The notes under the pieces were generated by a model. That model worked only from the letters and a program-made list of their open reading frames with translations, was not told the DNA's origin and did not search any database. Positions 1 to 11,920 of a DNA stretch of 64,000 nt are shown in pieces. Origin of the DNA: Limnomonas spitsbergensis (lineage: Eukaryota > Chlorophyta > Chlorophyceae > Chlamydomonadales); assembly GCA_037349105.1 (NCBI GenBank), contig JAYJMM010000123.1:5890001-5954000 (forward strand). Direction: 5' to 3'. The position numbers were made by a program, and so were the translations under genes. Position 1 is the first letter of the stretch, and each line of letters opens with the position of its first letter.

Positions 1-449
1 GCGTGTGCAGGTGCTGCATGGTTGGCGCTGCGTGCGCAGGTGCGGGATAGATTTCAATGGGAATGGGTGCTGCATTGATGTTGTTGCGTGCGCAGGTGCA
101 TCATGGATTTTGTTGCACATGAGTGTTGCATGGGTGTTGCTGCAAATTGGTGTCGCATGGGGTGAGTTGTTGCGCACGGGTGTTGCTGCGTGAATGGTAC
201 ACTTTTTCACCAGTGGGGGGGAGAACTGAGCTGATGCTGGGATGTGTGAACAAGATGGAAATGGCGCTTCTCTTGGGGGGCAGGCGTCCAGGCATCTCTA
301 GTTGCCTTTGCTTCAGCCACATCTCACTCTCTTCTCACCTACATTTCAGCTACGCCCGGCCTGTGGCCAAGGTGACGTGGCGCAGCATGCCCTGCCACTT
401 GGGCCGCTGGCTGAAACCTTGTCCCTTGCCACCTTTCAACCGCAACTGT
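1..449 (+). other. Upstream intronic sequence of the PPR gene, possible exon near 350
   Basis: Positions 1-200 are a degenerate repeat rich in GTTGCATGGGTGTTGCTGC-like words. A polypyrimidine tract and acceptor (ACATTTCAG) precede 350, and an open stretch of about 100 nt follows. It could be a further PPR exon, but no PPR motif is clear and no phase-matched donor was found, so it is not joined to the gene. Confidence 0.3.
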
Positions 450-739
450 GTCAGAAGCACAGGCTACCCCTATGGCATGCAACTACGCACTGCTGGCTTT
501 GGGCTGTGATGGGCGGTACAGTGATGTACCATGGGCGGTACAGTGATGCACGGGCACTGGCTGAATCCTTGTCCCTGCCACCTTTCAACCGCAACTGTAC
601 CGCAAGCGCAGGCTACCCCTATGGCATGGAACTACGCACTGCTGGCTTTGGGCTGTGACGGGCGGTACAGTGATGTACGGATGCTAGCTAAATTCATGTC
701 CCTGACCACCTTTCAACCGCAACTGCACCGCAAGCGCAG
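450..739 (+). repeat. Two tandem copies of an acceptor plus exon start (PPR gene)
   Basis: Copies near 450-535 and 605-700 repeat the acceptor and first ~70 nt of the real exon at 740, including the words GCTACCCCTATGGCATG and GGGCGGTACAGTGATGT. The copies drift away from the coding frame after about 25 codons, whereas the one at 740 stays open to a good donor at 933. This shows which copy is the exon. Confidence 0.75.
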
Positions 740-3700
740 GCTACCCCTATGGCATGCAACTACGCGCTGCTGGCTTTGGGCTGTGACGGGCGGTACAGCG
801 ATGTGCGGGTGCTGGCCGACACTATGCACCGCAATCACCTGGGGAACGAGCACACGTACGCAGCAGTTGTGAGCGCATTGGATCAGACAGGACGCTTTGA
901 CATGGCCATTCATTACTTCGACGATCTGTACAGGTGATTAGTGTGGGCATGGGTTAAGATCGGGTTACAGTTTTTAAGTATAGTTTAGTCAACACTTCAA
1001 CCCTAAACCATATGCACATACCTGCTAGGCCCTGCTGCACGCTGGGTCGCGTGGGGGGTGGGTAGGCTGCATGGGCAAGTAAGAAGTAAGTAGTGTGCGT
1101 GGTTTCCAATCCTTCTTGACGTTTAACGGGTTTCTAGGTTTAGGCAGTTAAATACGCGCACTCTTCCCCATGTATGGCAATTGTGGATCAATCACTCGAC
1201 GGTACCTCAGTAATCTGGATGGGCAACCTCATGTCCTGCTACCATGTACAGCCAGAGCCGGAGTGCAGCCATGCCACCTTCCTCTGTGAGGGGGGCAGGT
1301 ACATGGAACCTGGTGATCTAGACAGGGGGAGAGAGAGGATTGGGGGTGTGGGTGTGGGGTATGTGTGAGTGGTTGCATGTGGGCTTGGGTGTGGAGTCTT
1401 ATGTTGAGTTTGTGCAAGTGGTTACATGGGGCATGAGTGTGGTGTATGTGGCAATCTGCATGGCGCATGTTTGTGAGTCCTGTTGTAACGTTCTGCTTGC
1501 CTGTCCTCCAGTCCTGTCTTGCTGCACCTTGGCGTGCCCCTTTCATCCCCCCCTCCCTTTCCACTTGCTTCCTGGTCCACATTTTGCAGGAAGGGTGTGG
1601 ACGTCGGCCCAGTGTGCAGCTCGGTGTTGATCAAGATCTGTGCGCGGCGCCGAGACCTGGACATGGCGCTGGATATCTTCCACCGCCTGTCAGGGCACAG
1701 TACGCTGAACAGGTGGGTTTGGGGTTCAGGGTTCGGGGTGTTTAGGATCTCCCCTGACTTGCAGATGGTGCTGGATATCTTCCACCGCCTGTCAGGGCAC
1801 AGTACGCTGAACAGGTGGGTTTGGGGTTCAGGGTTCGGGGTGTTTAGGATCTCCCCTGACTTGCAGATGGTGCTGGATACCTTCCACTGCCTGTCAGGGC
1901 ACAGCACGCTGAACAGGTGGGTACAGGGTTTTAGGGTTAAGGGTTCAGGGTTTCCCCTGACTTGCAGATGGCACTGGATATCTTCCACTGCTTGTCAAGG
2001 CACAGAACACTGAACAGGTGGTGTTAGGGTCTTTGCTTGATTTTCGCGCGAGGGGAACGAATCTCGCGCAAGCGTGAACTTTCGTTAGAGGTTTAGGGTT
2101 CCCCTGACTTGCTTATCACACCGGATTTCTTCAACCACGTTCCAGAGCAAAATACTTTGAGTAGGTGCGCTACTGGATGTGCTAGCTGTGCATGGGTGTG
2201 CAGGGCGGTGAGCTGTGAATATGGCGTGCATGGTGGATTGCATGCAGGCATGGGGAGTGCATGGAGGCATGGGGAGTGCATGGAGACATGGGGAGGGCAT
2301 GGAGGCATGGGGAGGGCATGGAAGCATGAGGAGCAAATGGAGACAAGGGGAGTGCATGGAGGCATGGGGAGTGCATGGTGGCATGGGGAGTGCATGGAGG
2401 CATGGTGAGTGCATGGAGGCATGGGGAGTGCATGGAGGCATGGGGAGTGCATGGAGACATGGGAAGAGCATGGGGCTTGGGGAGAGCATGGAGGCATGGG
2501 GAGCGCATGGAGACATGGGGAGTGCATGGAGGCAAGGGGAGAGCATGGAGGCATGGGGAATGCATGGAGGCATGGGGAGCGCATGGAGGCATGGGGAGTG
2601 CATGGAGGCATGGGGAACACATGATGACATAGGGAGTGCATGGAGGCATGGGGAGTGCATGGAGACATGGGGAGTGCATGGAGGCATGGGGAGCGCTTGA
2701 AGGCATGGGCTGCTTATGGAAGCATGGGTAGTGCATGGAGACATAGGGAGTGCATGGAGGCATGGGGAGCGCTTTGAGGCATGGGCTGCTTATGGAGGCA
2801 TGGGGAGAGCATGGAGACATAGGGAGTGCATGGAGGCATGGGGAGCGCTTGGAGGTATGGGGAGCGCTTGGAGGCATGAGGATCGCTTGGAGGCATGGGG
2901 AGCGCATGGAGGCATGGGGAGCACATGGAGGCATGGGGAGTGCATGGAGGCTTGGGCTGCTTATGGAGGCATGAGGAGCATATGGAGGCATGGGGAGCAC
3001 ATGGAGGCATGGGGAGTGCATGAAGGCATGGGGTGCACATGGAGGCATGGGGTGCGCATGGAGGCATGGGCTGCTTATGGAGGCATGGGGAGCAGATGGA
3101 GTCAAAGAACGAGGTGCGCGCTCAAATAAACCTTGGCCACGGCAGGTACCTGCAGCAGCCTGGTCCACCTGCTTGCGCTGTCCCTCCCCCCCTCTAAAAC
3201 GAGTTTTGTGTGCATTGCAATAAACACTGGCCTTGGCAGGCATACCTACAACTGCCTGATCCACCTGTGCGGAATTTTGGGCCGAGTGGAGGAGGCAGTT
3301 TCGGTGCTGCGCATGATGTACGAAGACGGCGGGCAGGACACACGGCCTGACAGCTACACGTACACGGCGCTGCTGCGGGCGGTGGCCACCAGCAAGAAGT
3401 GGGCGCTGCTGCCCAAGATTTACAGGGACATCCAGAGGTCAAGGGTGCGTTAGTACCTTCTTTGTGTTGTGCGTTCTGGTTTAGGGTAAAGGGTTAAGTT
3501 TCAATTCTTGTGTGGTTTTGTGGAACCCTTCTTTTAACAAGGGATAACTTTCCCCCCGAAAATGCAAGGTTGTATGTCTTGTTGGTTTTCTCCCCATGCA
3601 GCAGGGGATGGTGTCACAAGCAGCTGCCTGTCAAGCCAGCCGAGCGCCATAGAATGAGCTGTGCTGAGGCCAGAGACCAACCATTATCCCCCCACGAACA

Positions 3701-6700
3701 CACACACACACAAGCAAGCACACATACACAATCAAACAAACAAACAAACAAGAGCCCCTTCACCCCCCCCCATCAACATGCTTTTTCTGTGTAGAACAGG
3801 TTGAAAAACAAAAAACAAGCGCTTCATACTTTTTCTCGCCTGCAGATTGAAATCGAGCCTGAGGTCTGGTCCTCGCTGATTGCTGTGGCCGGCAAGGCTG
3901 GCCGCTCCGACCTGGCCTCGCAGTACTACCTGGAGTTCAGGTCTCAGTCCGAGACAGGGCCGCAAGTGTCTTATGTTGGGAACGCGTACCTGAACGCGCA
4001 GGCCATCACCGCGCCCTTAACTGAGGTGCGGTTTGCAGAGGATGGGGGGGCTCTGGGTTAAGGGTTCACTTTTTTGCGCCATTGACAGAGGTGCGGTTTG
4101 CAGGGGGCGGGGCCCCGGGTTTAGGGTTTTTGCGCCGAAGACAGAGGTGCGGTTTGCAGGGGGGCGGGGGGCCCTGGGCGGTCTGTCTGGATTGAGAAGA
4201 GGGGCGCTGCTTTTGAGCCTTAACACTCATACTGGTGCAAGGATGCTGTCGGCCTACCGCCAGATTGTGGGGGACAGGATGCAGCCAGACACGGTACCCT
4301 TAGCCCTCAAACTGGTGCGCAGGCGCTCTCAGCACACCGCCAGATTGTTGAGGACAGGATGCAGCCGGAGACGTAACCCTAAACCTTTAATCCTCGACCC
4401 CTTAACCCTAGACCCTCATACTGGTGCGCAGGTGCTCTCAGCACACCGCCAGATTGTTGAGGACAGGATGCAGCCGGACACGTAACCCTACACCTTTAAT
4501 CCTCAACCCCTTCACCCTAGACCCTCATACTGGTGCGCAGGTGCTCTCAGCACACCGCCAGATTGTGGAGGACAGGATGCAGCCAGACACGTAACCCTAA
4601 ACCTTTAATCCTCAACCCCTTAACCCTAGACCCTCATACTGGTGCGCAGGTGCTCTCAGCATACCGCCAGATTGTTGAGGACAGGATGCAGCCGGACACG
4701 TAACCCTAAACCTTTAATCCTCAACCCCTTAACCCTAGACCCTCATACTGGTGCGCAGGTGCTCTCAGCACACCGCCAGATTGTTGAGGACAGGATGCAG
4801 CCGGACACGTAACCCTAAACCTTTAATCCTCAACCCCTTAACCCTAGACCCTCATACTGGTGCGCAGGTGCTCTCAGCACACCGCCAGATTGTTGAGGAC
4901 AGGATGCAGCCGGACACGTAACCCTAAACCTTTAATCCTCATCCCCTTAACCCTAGACCCTCATACTGGTGCGCAGGTGCTCTCAGCACACCACCAGATT
5001 GTTGAGGACAGGATGCAGCCGGACACGTAACCCTAAACCTTTAATCCTCAACCCCTTAACCCTAGACCCTCATACTGGTGCGCAGGTGCTCTCAGCACAC
5101 CGCCAGATTGTTGAGGACGGGATGCAGCCGGACACGTAACCCTAAACCTTTAATCCTCAACCCCTTAACCCTAGACCCTCATACTGGTGCGCAGGTGCTC
5201 TCAGCACACCGCCAGATTGTTGAGGACAGGATGCAGCCGGACACGTAACCCTAAACCTTTAATCCTCAACCCCTTAACCCTAGACCCTCATACTGGTGCG
5301 CAGGTGCTCTCAGCACACCGCCAGATTGTTGAGGACAGGATGCAGCCGGACACGTAACCCTAAACCTTTAATCCTCAACCCCTTAACCCTAGACCCTCAT
5401 ACTGGTGCGCAGGTGCTCTCAGCACACCGCCAGATTGTTGAGGACAGGATGCAGCCGGACACGTAACCCTAAACCTTTAATCCTCAACCCCTTAACCCTA
5501 GACCCTCATACTGGTGCGCAGGTGCTCTCAGCACACCGCCAGATTGTGGAGGACGGGATGCAGCCGGACATGCAACCCTTAACCTTTAATATCAACCCCT
5601 TAACCCTAGACCCTCATACTGGTGCGCAGGTGCTCTCAGCACACCGCCAGATTGTTGAGGACGGGATGCAGCCGGACACGTAACCCTAAACCTTTAATCC
5701 TCGACCCCTTAACCCTAGACCCTCATACTGGTGCGCAGGTGCTCTCAGCACACCGCCAGATTGTTGAGGACAGGATGCAGCCGGACACGTAACCCTAAAC
5801 CTTTAATCCTCAACCCCTTAACCCTAGACCCTCATACTGGTGCGCAGGTGCTCTCAGCACACCGCCAGATTGTTGAGGACAGGATGCAGCCGGACACGTA
5901 ACCTTAAACCTTTAATCCTCAACCCCTTAACCCTAGACCCTCATACTGGTGCGCAGGTGCTCTCAGCACACCGCCAGATTGTGGAGGACAGGATGCAGCC
6001 GGACACGTAACCCTAAACCTTTAATCCTCATCCCCTTAACCCTAGACCCTCATACTGGTGCGCAGGTGCTCTCAGCACACCGCCAGATTGTTGAGGACAG
6101 GATGCAGCCGGACACGTAACCCTACACCTTTAATCCTCAACCCCTTAACCCTAGACCCTCATACTGGTGCGCAGGTGCTCTCAGCACACCGCCAGATTGT
6201 TGAGGACAGGATGCAGCCGGACACGTAACCCTTAACCTTTAATCCTCAACCCCTTAACCCTAGACCCTCATACTGGTGCGCAGGTGCTCTCAGCACACCG
6301 CCAGATTGTTGAGGACAGGATGCAGCCGGACACGTAACCCTAAACCTTTAATCCTCAACCCCTTAACCCTAGACCCTCATACTGGTGCGCAGGTGCTCTC
6401 AGCACACCGCCAGATTGTTGAGGACAGGATGCAGCCGGACACGTAACCTTAAACCTTTAATCCTCAACCCCTTAACCCTAGACCCTCATACTGGTGCGCA
6501 GGTGCTCTCAGCACACCGCCAGATTGTGGAGGACAGGATGCAGCCGGACACGTAACCCTAAACCTTTAATATCAACCCCTTAACCCTAGACCCTCATACT
6601 GGTGCGCAGGTGCTCTCAGCACACCGCCAGATTGTTGAGGACAGGATGCAGCCGGACACGTAACCCTACACCTTTAATCCTCAACCCCTTAACCCTAGAC

Positions 6701-9700
6701 CCTCATACTGGTGCGCAGGTGCTCTCAGCACACCGCCAGATTGTTGAGGACGGGATGCAGCCGGACACGCAACCCTAAACCTTTAATATCAACCCCTTCA
6801 CCCTAGACCCTCATACTGGTGCGCAGGTGCTCTCAGCACACCGCCAGATTGTGGAGGACGGGATGCAGCCGGACACGCAACCCTAAACCTTTAATATCAA
6901 CCCCTTAACCCTAGACCCTCATACTGGTGCGCAGGTGCTCTCAGCACACCGCCAGATTGTTGAGGACAGGATGCAGCCGGACACGTAACCCTAAACCTTT
7001 AATCCTCAACCCCTTAACCCTAGACCCTCATACTGGTGCGCAGGTGCTCTCAGCACACCGCCAGATTGTGGAGGACAGGATGCAGCCGGACACGTAACCC
7101 TAAACCTTTAATCCTCATCCCCTTAACCCTAGACCCTCATACTGGTGCGCAGGTGCTCTCAGCACACCGCCAGATTGTTGAGGACAGGATGCAGCCAGAC
7201 ACGTAACCCTAAACCTTTTATCCTCAACCCCTTAACCCTAGACCCTCATACTGGTGCGCAGGTGCTCTCAGCACACCGCCAGATTGTTGAGGACAGGATG
7301 CAGCCGGACACGTAACCCTTAACCTTTAATCCTCAACCCCTTAACCCTAGACCCTCATACTGGTGCGCAGGTGCTCTCAGCACACCGCCAGATTGTGGAG
7401 GACAGGATGCAGCCGGACACGTAACCCTAAACCTTTAATCCTCATCCCCTTAACCCTAGACCCTCATACTGGTGCGCAGGTGCTCTCAGCACACCGCCAG
7501 ATTGTTGAGGACGGGATGCAGCCGGACACGTAACCCTAAACCTTTAATCCTCAACCCCTTAACCCTAGACCCTCATACTGGTGCGCAGGTGCTCTCAGCA
7601 CACCGCCAGATTGTGGAGGACAGGATGCAGCCGGACACGTAACCCTAAACCTTTAATATCAACCCCTTAACCCTAGACCCTCATACTGGTGCGCAGGTGC
7701 TCTCAGCACACCGCCAGATTGTTGAGGACAGGATGCAGCCGGACACGTAACCCTAAACCTTTAATCCTCAACCCCTTAACCCTAGACCCTCATACTGGTG
7801 CGCAGGTGCTCTCAGCACACCGCCAGATTGTTGAGGACAGGATGCAGCCAGACACGTAACCCTAAACCTTTAATCCTCATCCCCTTAACCCTAGACCCTC
7901 ATACTGGTGCGCTGGTGCTCTCAGCACACCGCCAGATTGTGGAGGACGGGATGCAGCCGGAAACGCAACCCTAAACCTTTAATATCAACCCCTTAACCCT
8001 AGACCCTCATACTGGTGCGCAGGTGCTCTCAGCACACCGCCAGATTGTTGAGGACAGGATGCAGCCGGACACGTAACCCTAAACCTTTAATCCTCAACCC
8101 CTTAACCCTAGACCCTCATACTGGTGCGCAGGTGCTCTCAGCACACCGCCAGATTGTGGAGGACAGAATGCAGCCGGACACGTAACCCTAAACCTTTAAT
8201 CCTCAACCCCTTAACCCTAGACCCTCATACTGGTGCGCAGGTGCTCTCAGCACACCGCCAGATTGTTGAGGACGGGATGCAGCCGGACACGTAACCCTAA
8301 ACCTTTAATCCTCAACCCCTTAACCCTAGACCCTCATACTGGTGCGCAGGTGCTCTCAGCACACCGCCAGATTGTTGAGGACAGGATGCAGCCGGACACG
8401 TAACCCTAAACCTTTAATCCTCAACCCCTTAACCCTAGACCCTCATACTGGTGCGCAGGTGCTCTCAGCAAACTGCCAGATTATGGAGGACAGGATGCAG
8501 CCGGACACGTAACCCTAAACCTTTAATCCTCATCCCCTTAACCCTAGACCCTCATACTGGTGCGCAGGTGCTCTCAGCACACTGCCAGATTATGGAGGAC
8601 AGGATGCAGCCGGACACGTAACCCTAAACCTTTAATCCTCATCCCCTTAACCCTAGACCCTCATACTGGTGCGCAGGTGCTCTCAGCACACCGCCAGATT
8701 GTGGAGGACAGGATGCAGACGGACACGTAACCTTAAACCTTTAATCCTCATCCCCTTAACCCTAGACCCTCATACTGGTGCGCAGGTGCTCTCAGCATAC
8801 CGCCAGATTGTGGAGGACGGTATGCAGACGGACACGTAACCCTAAACCTTTAATCCTCATCCCCTTAACCCTAGACCCTCAAACTGGTGCGCAGGTGCTC
8901 TCAGCACACCGCCAGATTGTTGAGGACAGGATGCAGCCGGACACGTAACCCTAAACCTTTAATCCTCAACCCCTTAACCCTAGACCCTCATACTGGTGCG
9001 CAGGTGCTCTCAGCATACCGCCAGATTGTTGAGGACGGGATGCAGCCGGACACGTACACGTTCAACGCGCTGTTTTCCTGCATGGCGCACGTGGGTGCTA
9101 GCCTGTATGCGGTGCAAGACCTGGTGGCCGAGATGGACAAGTGGAATGTCAAGGTAAGGCATTGGATGTGCGGGGGATGGGTGGGAAAGCAGGGATGTGC
9201 GGGGGATGGGTGGGAGAGCAGGGAGGTGCGGGGGATGGGTGGGAGAGCAGGGAGGTGCGGGGGATGGGTGGGAGAGCAGGGAGGTGCGGGGGATGGGTGG
9301 GAGAGCAGGGAGGTGCGGGGGATGGGTGGGAGAGCAGGGAGGTGCGGGGGATGGGTGGGAGAGCAGGGAGGTGCGGGGGATGGGTGGGAGAGCAGGGAGG
9401 TGCGGGGGATGGGTGGGAGAGCAGGGAGGTGCGGGGGATGGGTGGGAGAGCAGGGAGGTGCGGGGGATGGGTGGGAGAGCAGGGAGGTGCGGGGGATGGG
9501 TGGGAGAGCAGGGAGGTGCGGGGGATGGGTGGGAGAGCAGGGAGGTGCGGGGGGTGGGTGGGAGAGCAGGGAGGTGCGGGGGATGGGTGGGAGAGCAGGG
9601 AGGTGCGCCCTGAATTCGGCCGGTTCCGGTAATTTATTTTGATCTACATTGTGACTTGGTAATTGGTAGGTTGTAAATGGAGTTTTTTGGGTTAGGGGCC

Positions 9701-11920
9701 GTACAGCTTATGGTATACGGTTGGGGGGGTACAGTTTAGGGTTCAGGGTAAGGGGGTGTACAGTTTAGGGTCAGGGTAAGGGTTGTGCAGTGTAGGGTTT
9801 ACCGGGTGTGCAGTTTTACTTGCCAACGGATTGTTCAGGTTTTAGAAGAGGCTCAGGACTCAAATGAGGGCTTATCTCTGGATGGCCGATGAGGTTGAAG
9901 CTGAGGAAGCCACCTATATGGTCGTAATTGGAAATGAGTGTAGTCTTTAGGTAGCACCGGGTAGTGCAGTGGGGTACTGTAGGGTCTGGAGCAGGTTTTG
10001 TGGTACTAAAGGGTCTGGAGCAGGTTTTGTGGTACTGTAGGGTCTGGAGCAGGTTTTGTGTCAGTGCTTACTGGTCACGAGAATCGTAACCAAAGTGGCG
10101 ACCGAACAGTTACTGACAGTTGCGATTAAACAAAACCCTGGTCTGGAAAACATATGGAAGGATTCCAAAATATGTGAACCCAAAATCCTCAACCCTGAAC
10201 CTTTAAGGGATCTGGTGTCGCAAGAAGTCTGTACAAGAAACAGAGCGCGGCCCACAGCTGTTGGCTAAAGCAGCAGGGCTTACCGACCGAGCCCTGACGA
10301 TTCTGGGCCGGGTAGTAGGTTCAGTGCAGCTTCAATGTAGCTTCAGTACAGCTTCGGTGCAGCTTCACATCTGCTTTGACGCAGCTTATGTCGCAGCTTT
10401 GGTGCAGCTTCAGTACAGCTTCAGTGCAGCTTCACATCTGCTTCGTCACAGCTTCTGTGCAGCTTCAGTGTGGCATCAGCGTGGCATCAGTGCAGCTTCA
10501 GTACTGCCTCGGTGTAGCTTCAGTGCAGCCTCTGTGTAGCTTCCATGTAGCTTCAACGTGGCTTCCGTGTAGCTGACCCACTCCCCGTCCGGTCCGCCCG
10601 TCCGCTTAGGGTCCCTGAACCATAAACCCTGAACCCTGAAACCCAGATCAACACGCACGTTGGAACCTCGATGATCAATGCGTTCAAGCGGTCCCCGGAG
10701 ATGTCGTTCGGCGACCCCCGCCTGACGACGCTGCTGATGGAGCGCGCCCATGACGTGCTGTCGCAGCTGGCGGCGCAGCGCCAGGCCAACTGCCAGACGT
10801 ACTGCGCGGTGGCCTCGATGCACGCGCAGCTGGGCGATGTGTCCGGGCTGCAGCACGTGCTGGGCCAGATGGATGCACAGGTGAAACCCTGAACTCACAA
10901 CCTGCAACTCTACACCCTAAACTAATAACCTGCAACCCCTACACCCTGAACCCTAAACTCTCATGCAAGGCGACATGTCCGGGCTGCAGCACCTCCTGGG
11001 GCAGATGGACGTGCAGGTGAAACCCTGCACTCATCACCTTAAACCCTACACCCTTAACTTATAACCTTGAGTACAAGTTTAAGGGTTTAGGGTTTATCCT
11101 GCATCCTGGACCCTTAACTCATAACCTTCAACACTGAACCTAAACCCTGCACCCGTAACACTACCCCTTAACCCGTAACCCTGCAAACCCAACTGTCATC
11201 CTTTAACCCTAGCCCTGGACCCTTGAACCCAAACAAGGGTGTCGTGGCGGATCGGCAGGCCTGGGGCTGTTGTATGGGTTTCGGGTTTATGGGTTGGACG
11301 AGGGTTTCGGGTGTATGGGTTGGACGAGGTTTATAGGTTGGACAAGGAATTAGGGTTAATGGGTTGGACGAGAAATATAGGTTGGACGAGGGTTTAGGGT
11401 TTATAGGTTGGACGAGGATTTAGGGTTTATGGGTTGGACAAGGGTTCTTGGTTTATGGGTTGGACGAGGATTTAGGATGTATGGGTTGGACGAGGGTTAA
11501 AGGATTATGGGTTGGACGAGGGTTTAGGGTAAATGGGTTGGACGAGGGCTTGTGGGTTGGAATAGGGTTTATGGGTTGAACAAGGGCTTGGGGCTTATGG
11601 GTTGGACGAGGGTTATGGGAGCAACGAGGGTTTAGGAGTTAAGGGTTTAGGGCTGACGTTCTTGGTCCTGGGCAGCTGGTATCTAAATTTATTTACTTAC
11701 TTAACTAATCTGCGCGCAGGGTGTTGTGGCGGACGGGCTGACCTTCTTGGCTCTGTCCAAGGGCTGTGAGGACGGAGGCCTGGTGCAGCTGTCCTCCCAC
11801 TTCATGAGCCGGGCGGAGCAGATGGGCGTGAAGCCGAGAGACCACCTGACAGATGCGGGCTTCCCCGACCAGAAAACCGGGAAGAGGAAATGGAAGAAGA
11901 AGAAGACGATCAGGCTGTGA
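740..11920 (+). CDS. Pentatricopeptide-repeat (PPR) protein, 5' partial, about 8 exons
   Basis: Exons read: 740-933, 1590-1712, 3240-3444, 3846-4025, 9004-9153, 10258-10311 (tentative), 10647-10880, 11720-11920 (stop). All junctions are GT-AG with matching phases; together they give 446 codons plus stop. The protein shows repeated ~35-residue helical-hairpin units of PPR type, for example HTYAAVVSALDQTGRFDMA, HTYNCLIHLCGILGRVEEA, DSYTYTALLRAVATSKKW and DTYTFNALFSCMAHVG. It ends in a very basic tail (GKRKWKKKKTIRL). PPR proteins bind organellar RNA one base per repeat and act in its processing, stability or translation; no DYW/E editing domain or SMR domain is seen. The start codon and targeting peptide lie upstream of the window or in unresolved sequence before 740. 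The target RNA cannot be inferred. Intron 4 holds the 109-bp array. Confidence 0.85.
1713..2165 (+). repeat. Tandem copies of exon end plus donor (PPR intron)
   Basis: The last ~50 nt of the exon ending at 1712 (coding LDIFHRLSGHSTLNR) plus donor AG|GTGGGT and about 55 nt of intron recur near 1767-1816 and 1868-1917. More diverged copies lie near 1970-2015 and 2120-2163. Each copy begins after a TTGCAG acceptor-like site, so it looks like a small cassette exon. Confidence 0.8.
2215..3105 (+). repeat. Minisatellite, GCATGGGGAGTGCATGGAG units
   Basis: About 890 bp of imperfect 12/24-bp units built from GCATGGAG and GCATGGGGAG inside a PPR intron. Stop-free frames appear on both strands only because the unit length is a multiple of three. 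A degenerate copy of the next acceptor and exon start follows at about 3140-3180, before the real one at 3240. Confidence 0.85.
4026..4231 (+). repeat. Triplicated donor region after PPR exon 3846-4025
   Basis: The donor GAG|GTGCGGTTTGCAG at 4025/4026 is followed by two further copies near 4088 and 4144, separated by telomere-like GGGTTTAGGG text. Each copy carries both a GAGGTGCGG donor and a TTTGCAG acceptor-like word. Confidence 0.7.
4232..9003 (+). repeat. 109-bp exon-intron tandem array, about 44 copies
   Basis: The unit is 109 bp (for example GTGCTCTC at 4432, 4541, 4650). It contains the acceptor CTGGTGCGCAG, 50 nt of the PPR exon that really starts at 9004 (coding VLSAHRQIVEDRMQPD), then ACACGTAACCC and a CCTTTAATCC/CCTTAACCCTAGACC spacer of telomere-like sequence. 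In nearly all copies the frame meets TAA straight after ACG, or GTAACC could act as a donor. Only the last copy continues ACG TAC ACG TTC into the full exon. A few copies have GCAACC instead (near 5570, 6770, 6877, 7967), which removes both the stop and the GT. Copies are nearly identical, so the array is young or homogenised. Confidence 0.95.
9154..9606 (+). repeat. 29-bp minisatellite directly after a PPR donor site
   Basis: About 15 units of GTGCGGGGGATGGGTGGGAG plus AGCAGGGAG start right after the donor AAG|GTAAGG at 9153. Each unit junction reads GGGAG|GTGCGG, a donor look-alike. The 29-bp unit cycles through all three frames without a stop, so the open frames here are artefacts. Confidence 0.9.
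9607..10257 (+). other. PPR intron with short repeats
   Basis: The sequence holds TTTAGGG-type words near 9690-9820 and three copies of a ~31-bp unit containing GGTCTGGAGCAGGTTTTGTG (about 9980-10060). No exon with a PPR motif is visible before 10258. Confidence 0.5.
10316..10575 (+). repeat. Short tandem repeat, GCAGCTTCAGT units
   Basis: Degenerate ~10-bp units of CAGCTTCAGT/GTGCAGCTTC fill the intron between the tentative exon 10258-10311 and exon 10647-10880. The repeat begins within a few bases of the tentative donor. Confidence 0.75.
10881..11719 (+). repeat. Duplicated exon end plus TTGGACGAGGG array in the last PPR intron
   Basis: Near 10968-11024 the last ~50 nt of exon 10647-10880 recur with their donor (coding GDMSGLQHLLGQMDVQ, then GTGAAACCCTG). 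Near 11237-11255 there is a stray copy of the next exon's start (coding GVVAD). Between about 11270 and 11640 are units of GGGTTGGACGAGGGTTTAGG. So both ends of this intron have been duplicated inward. Confidence 0.75.

Noticed and set aside
4232..9003. CRISPR-like repeat array
   Set aside because: The spacers are as conserved as the repeats, the unit contains PPR coding sequence, and the locus is an intron-bearing eukaryotic gene.
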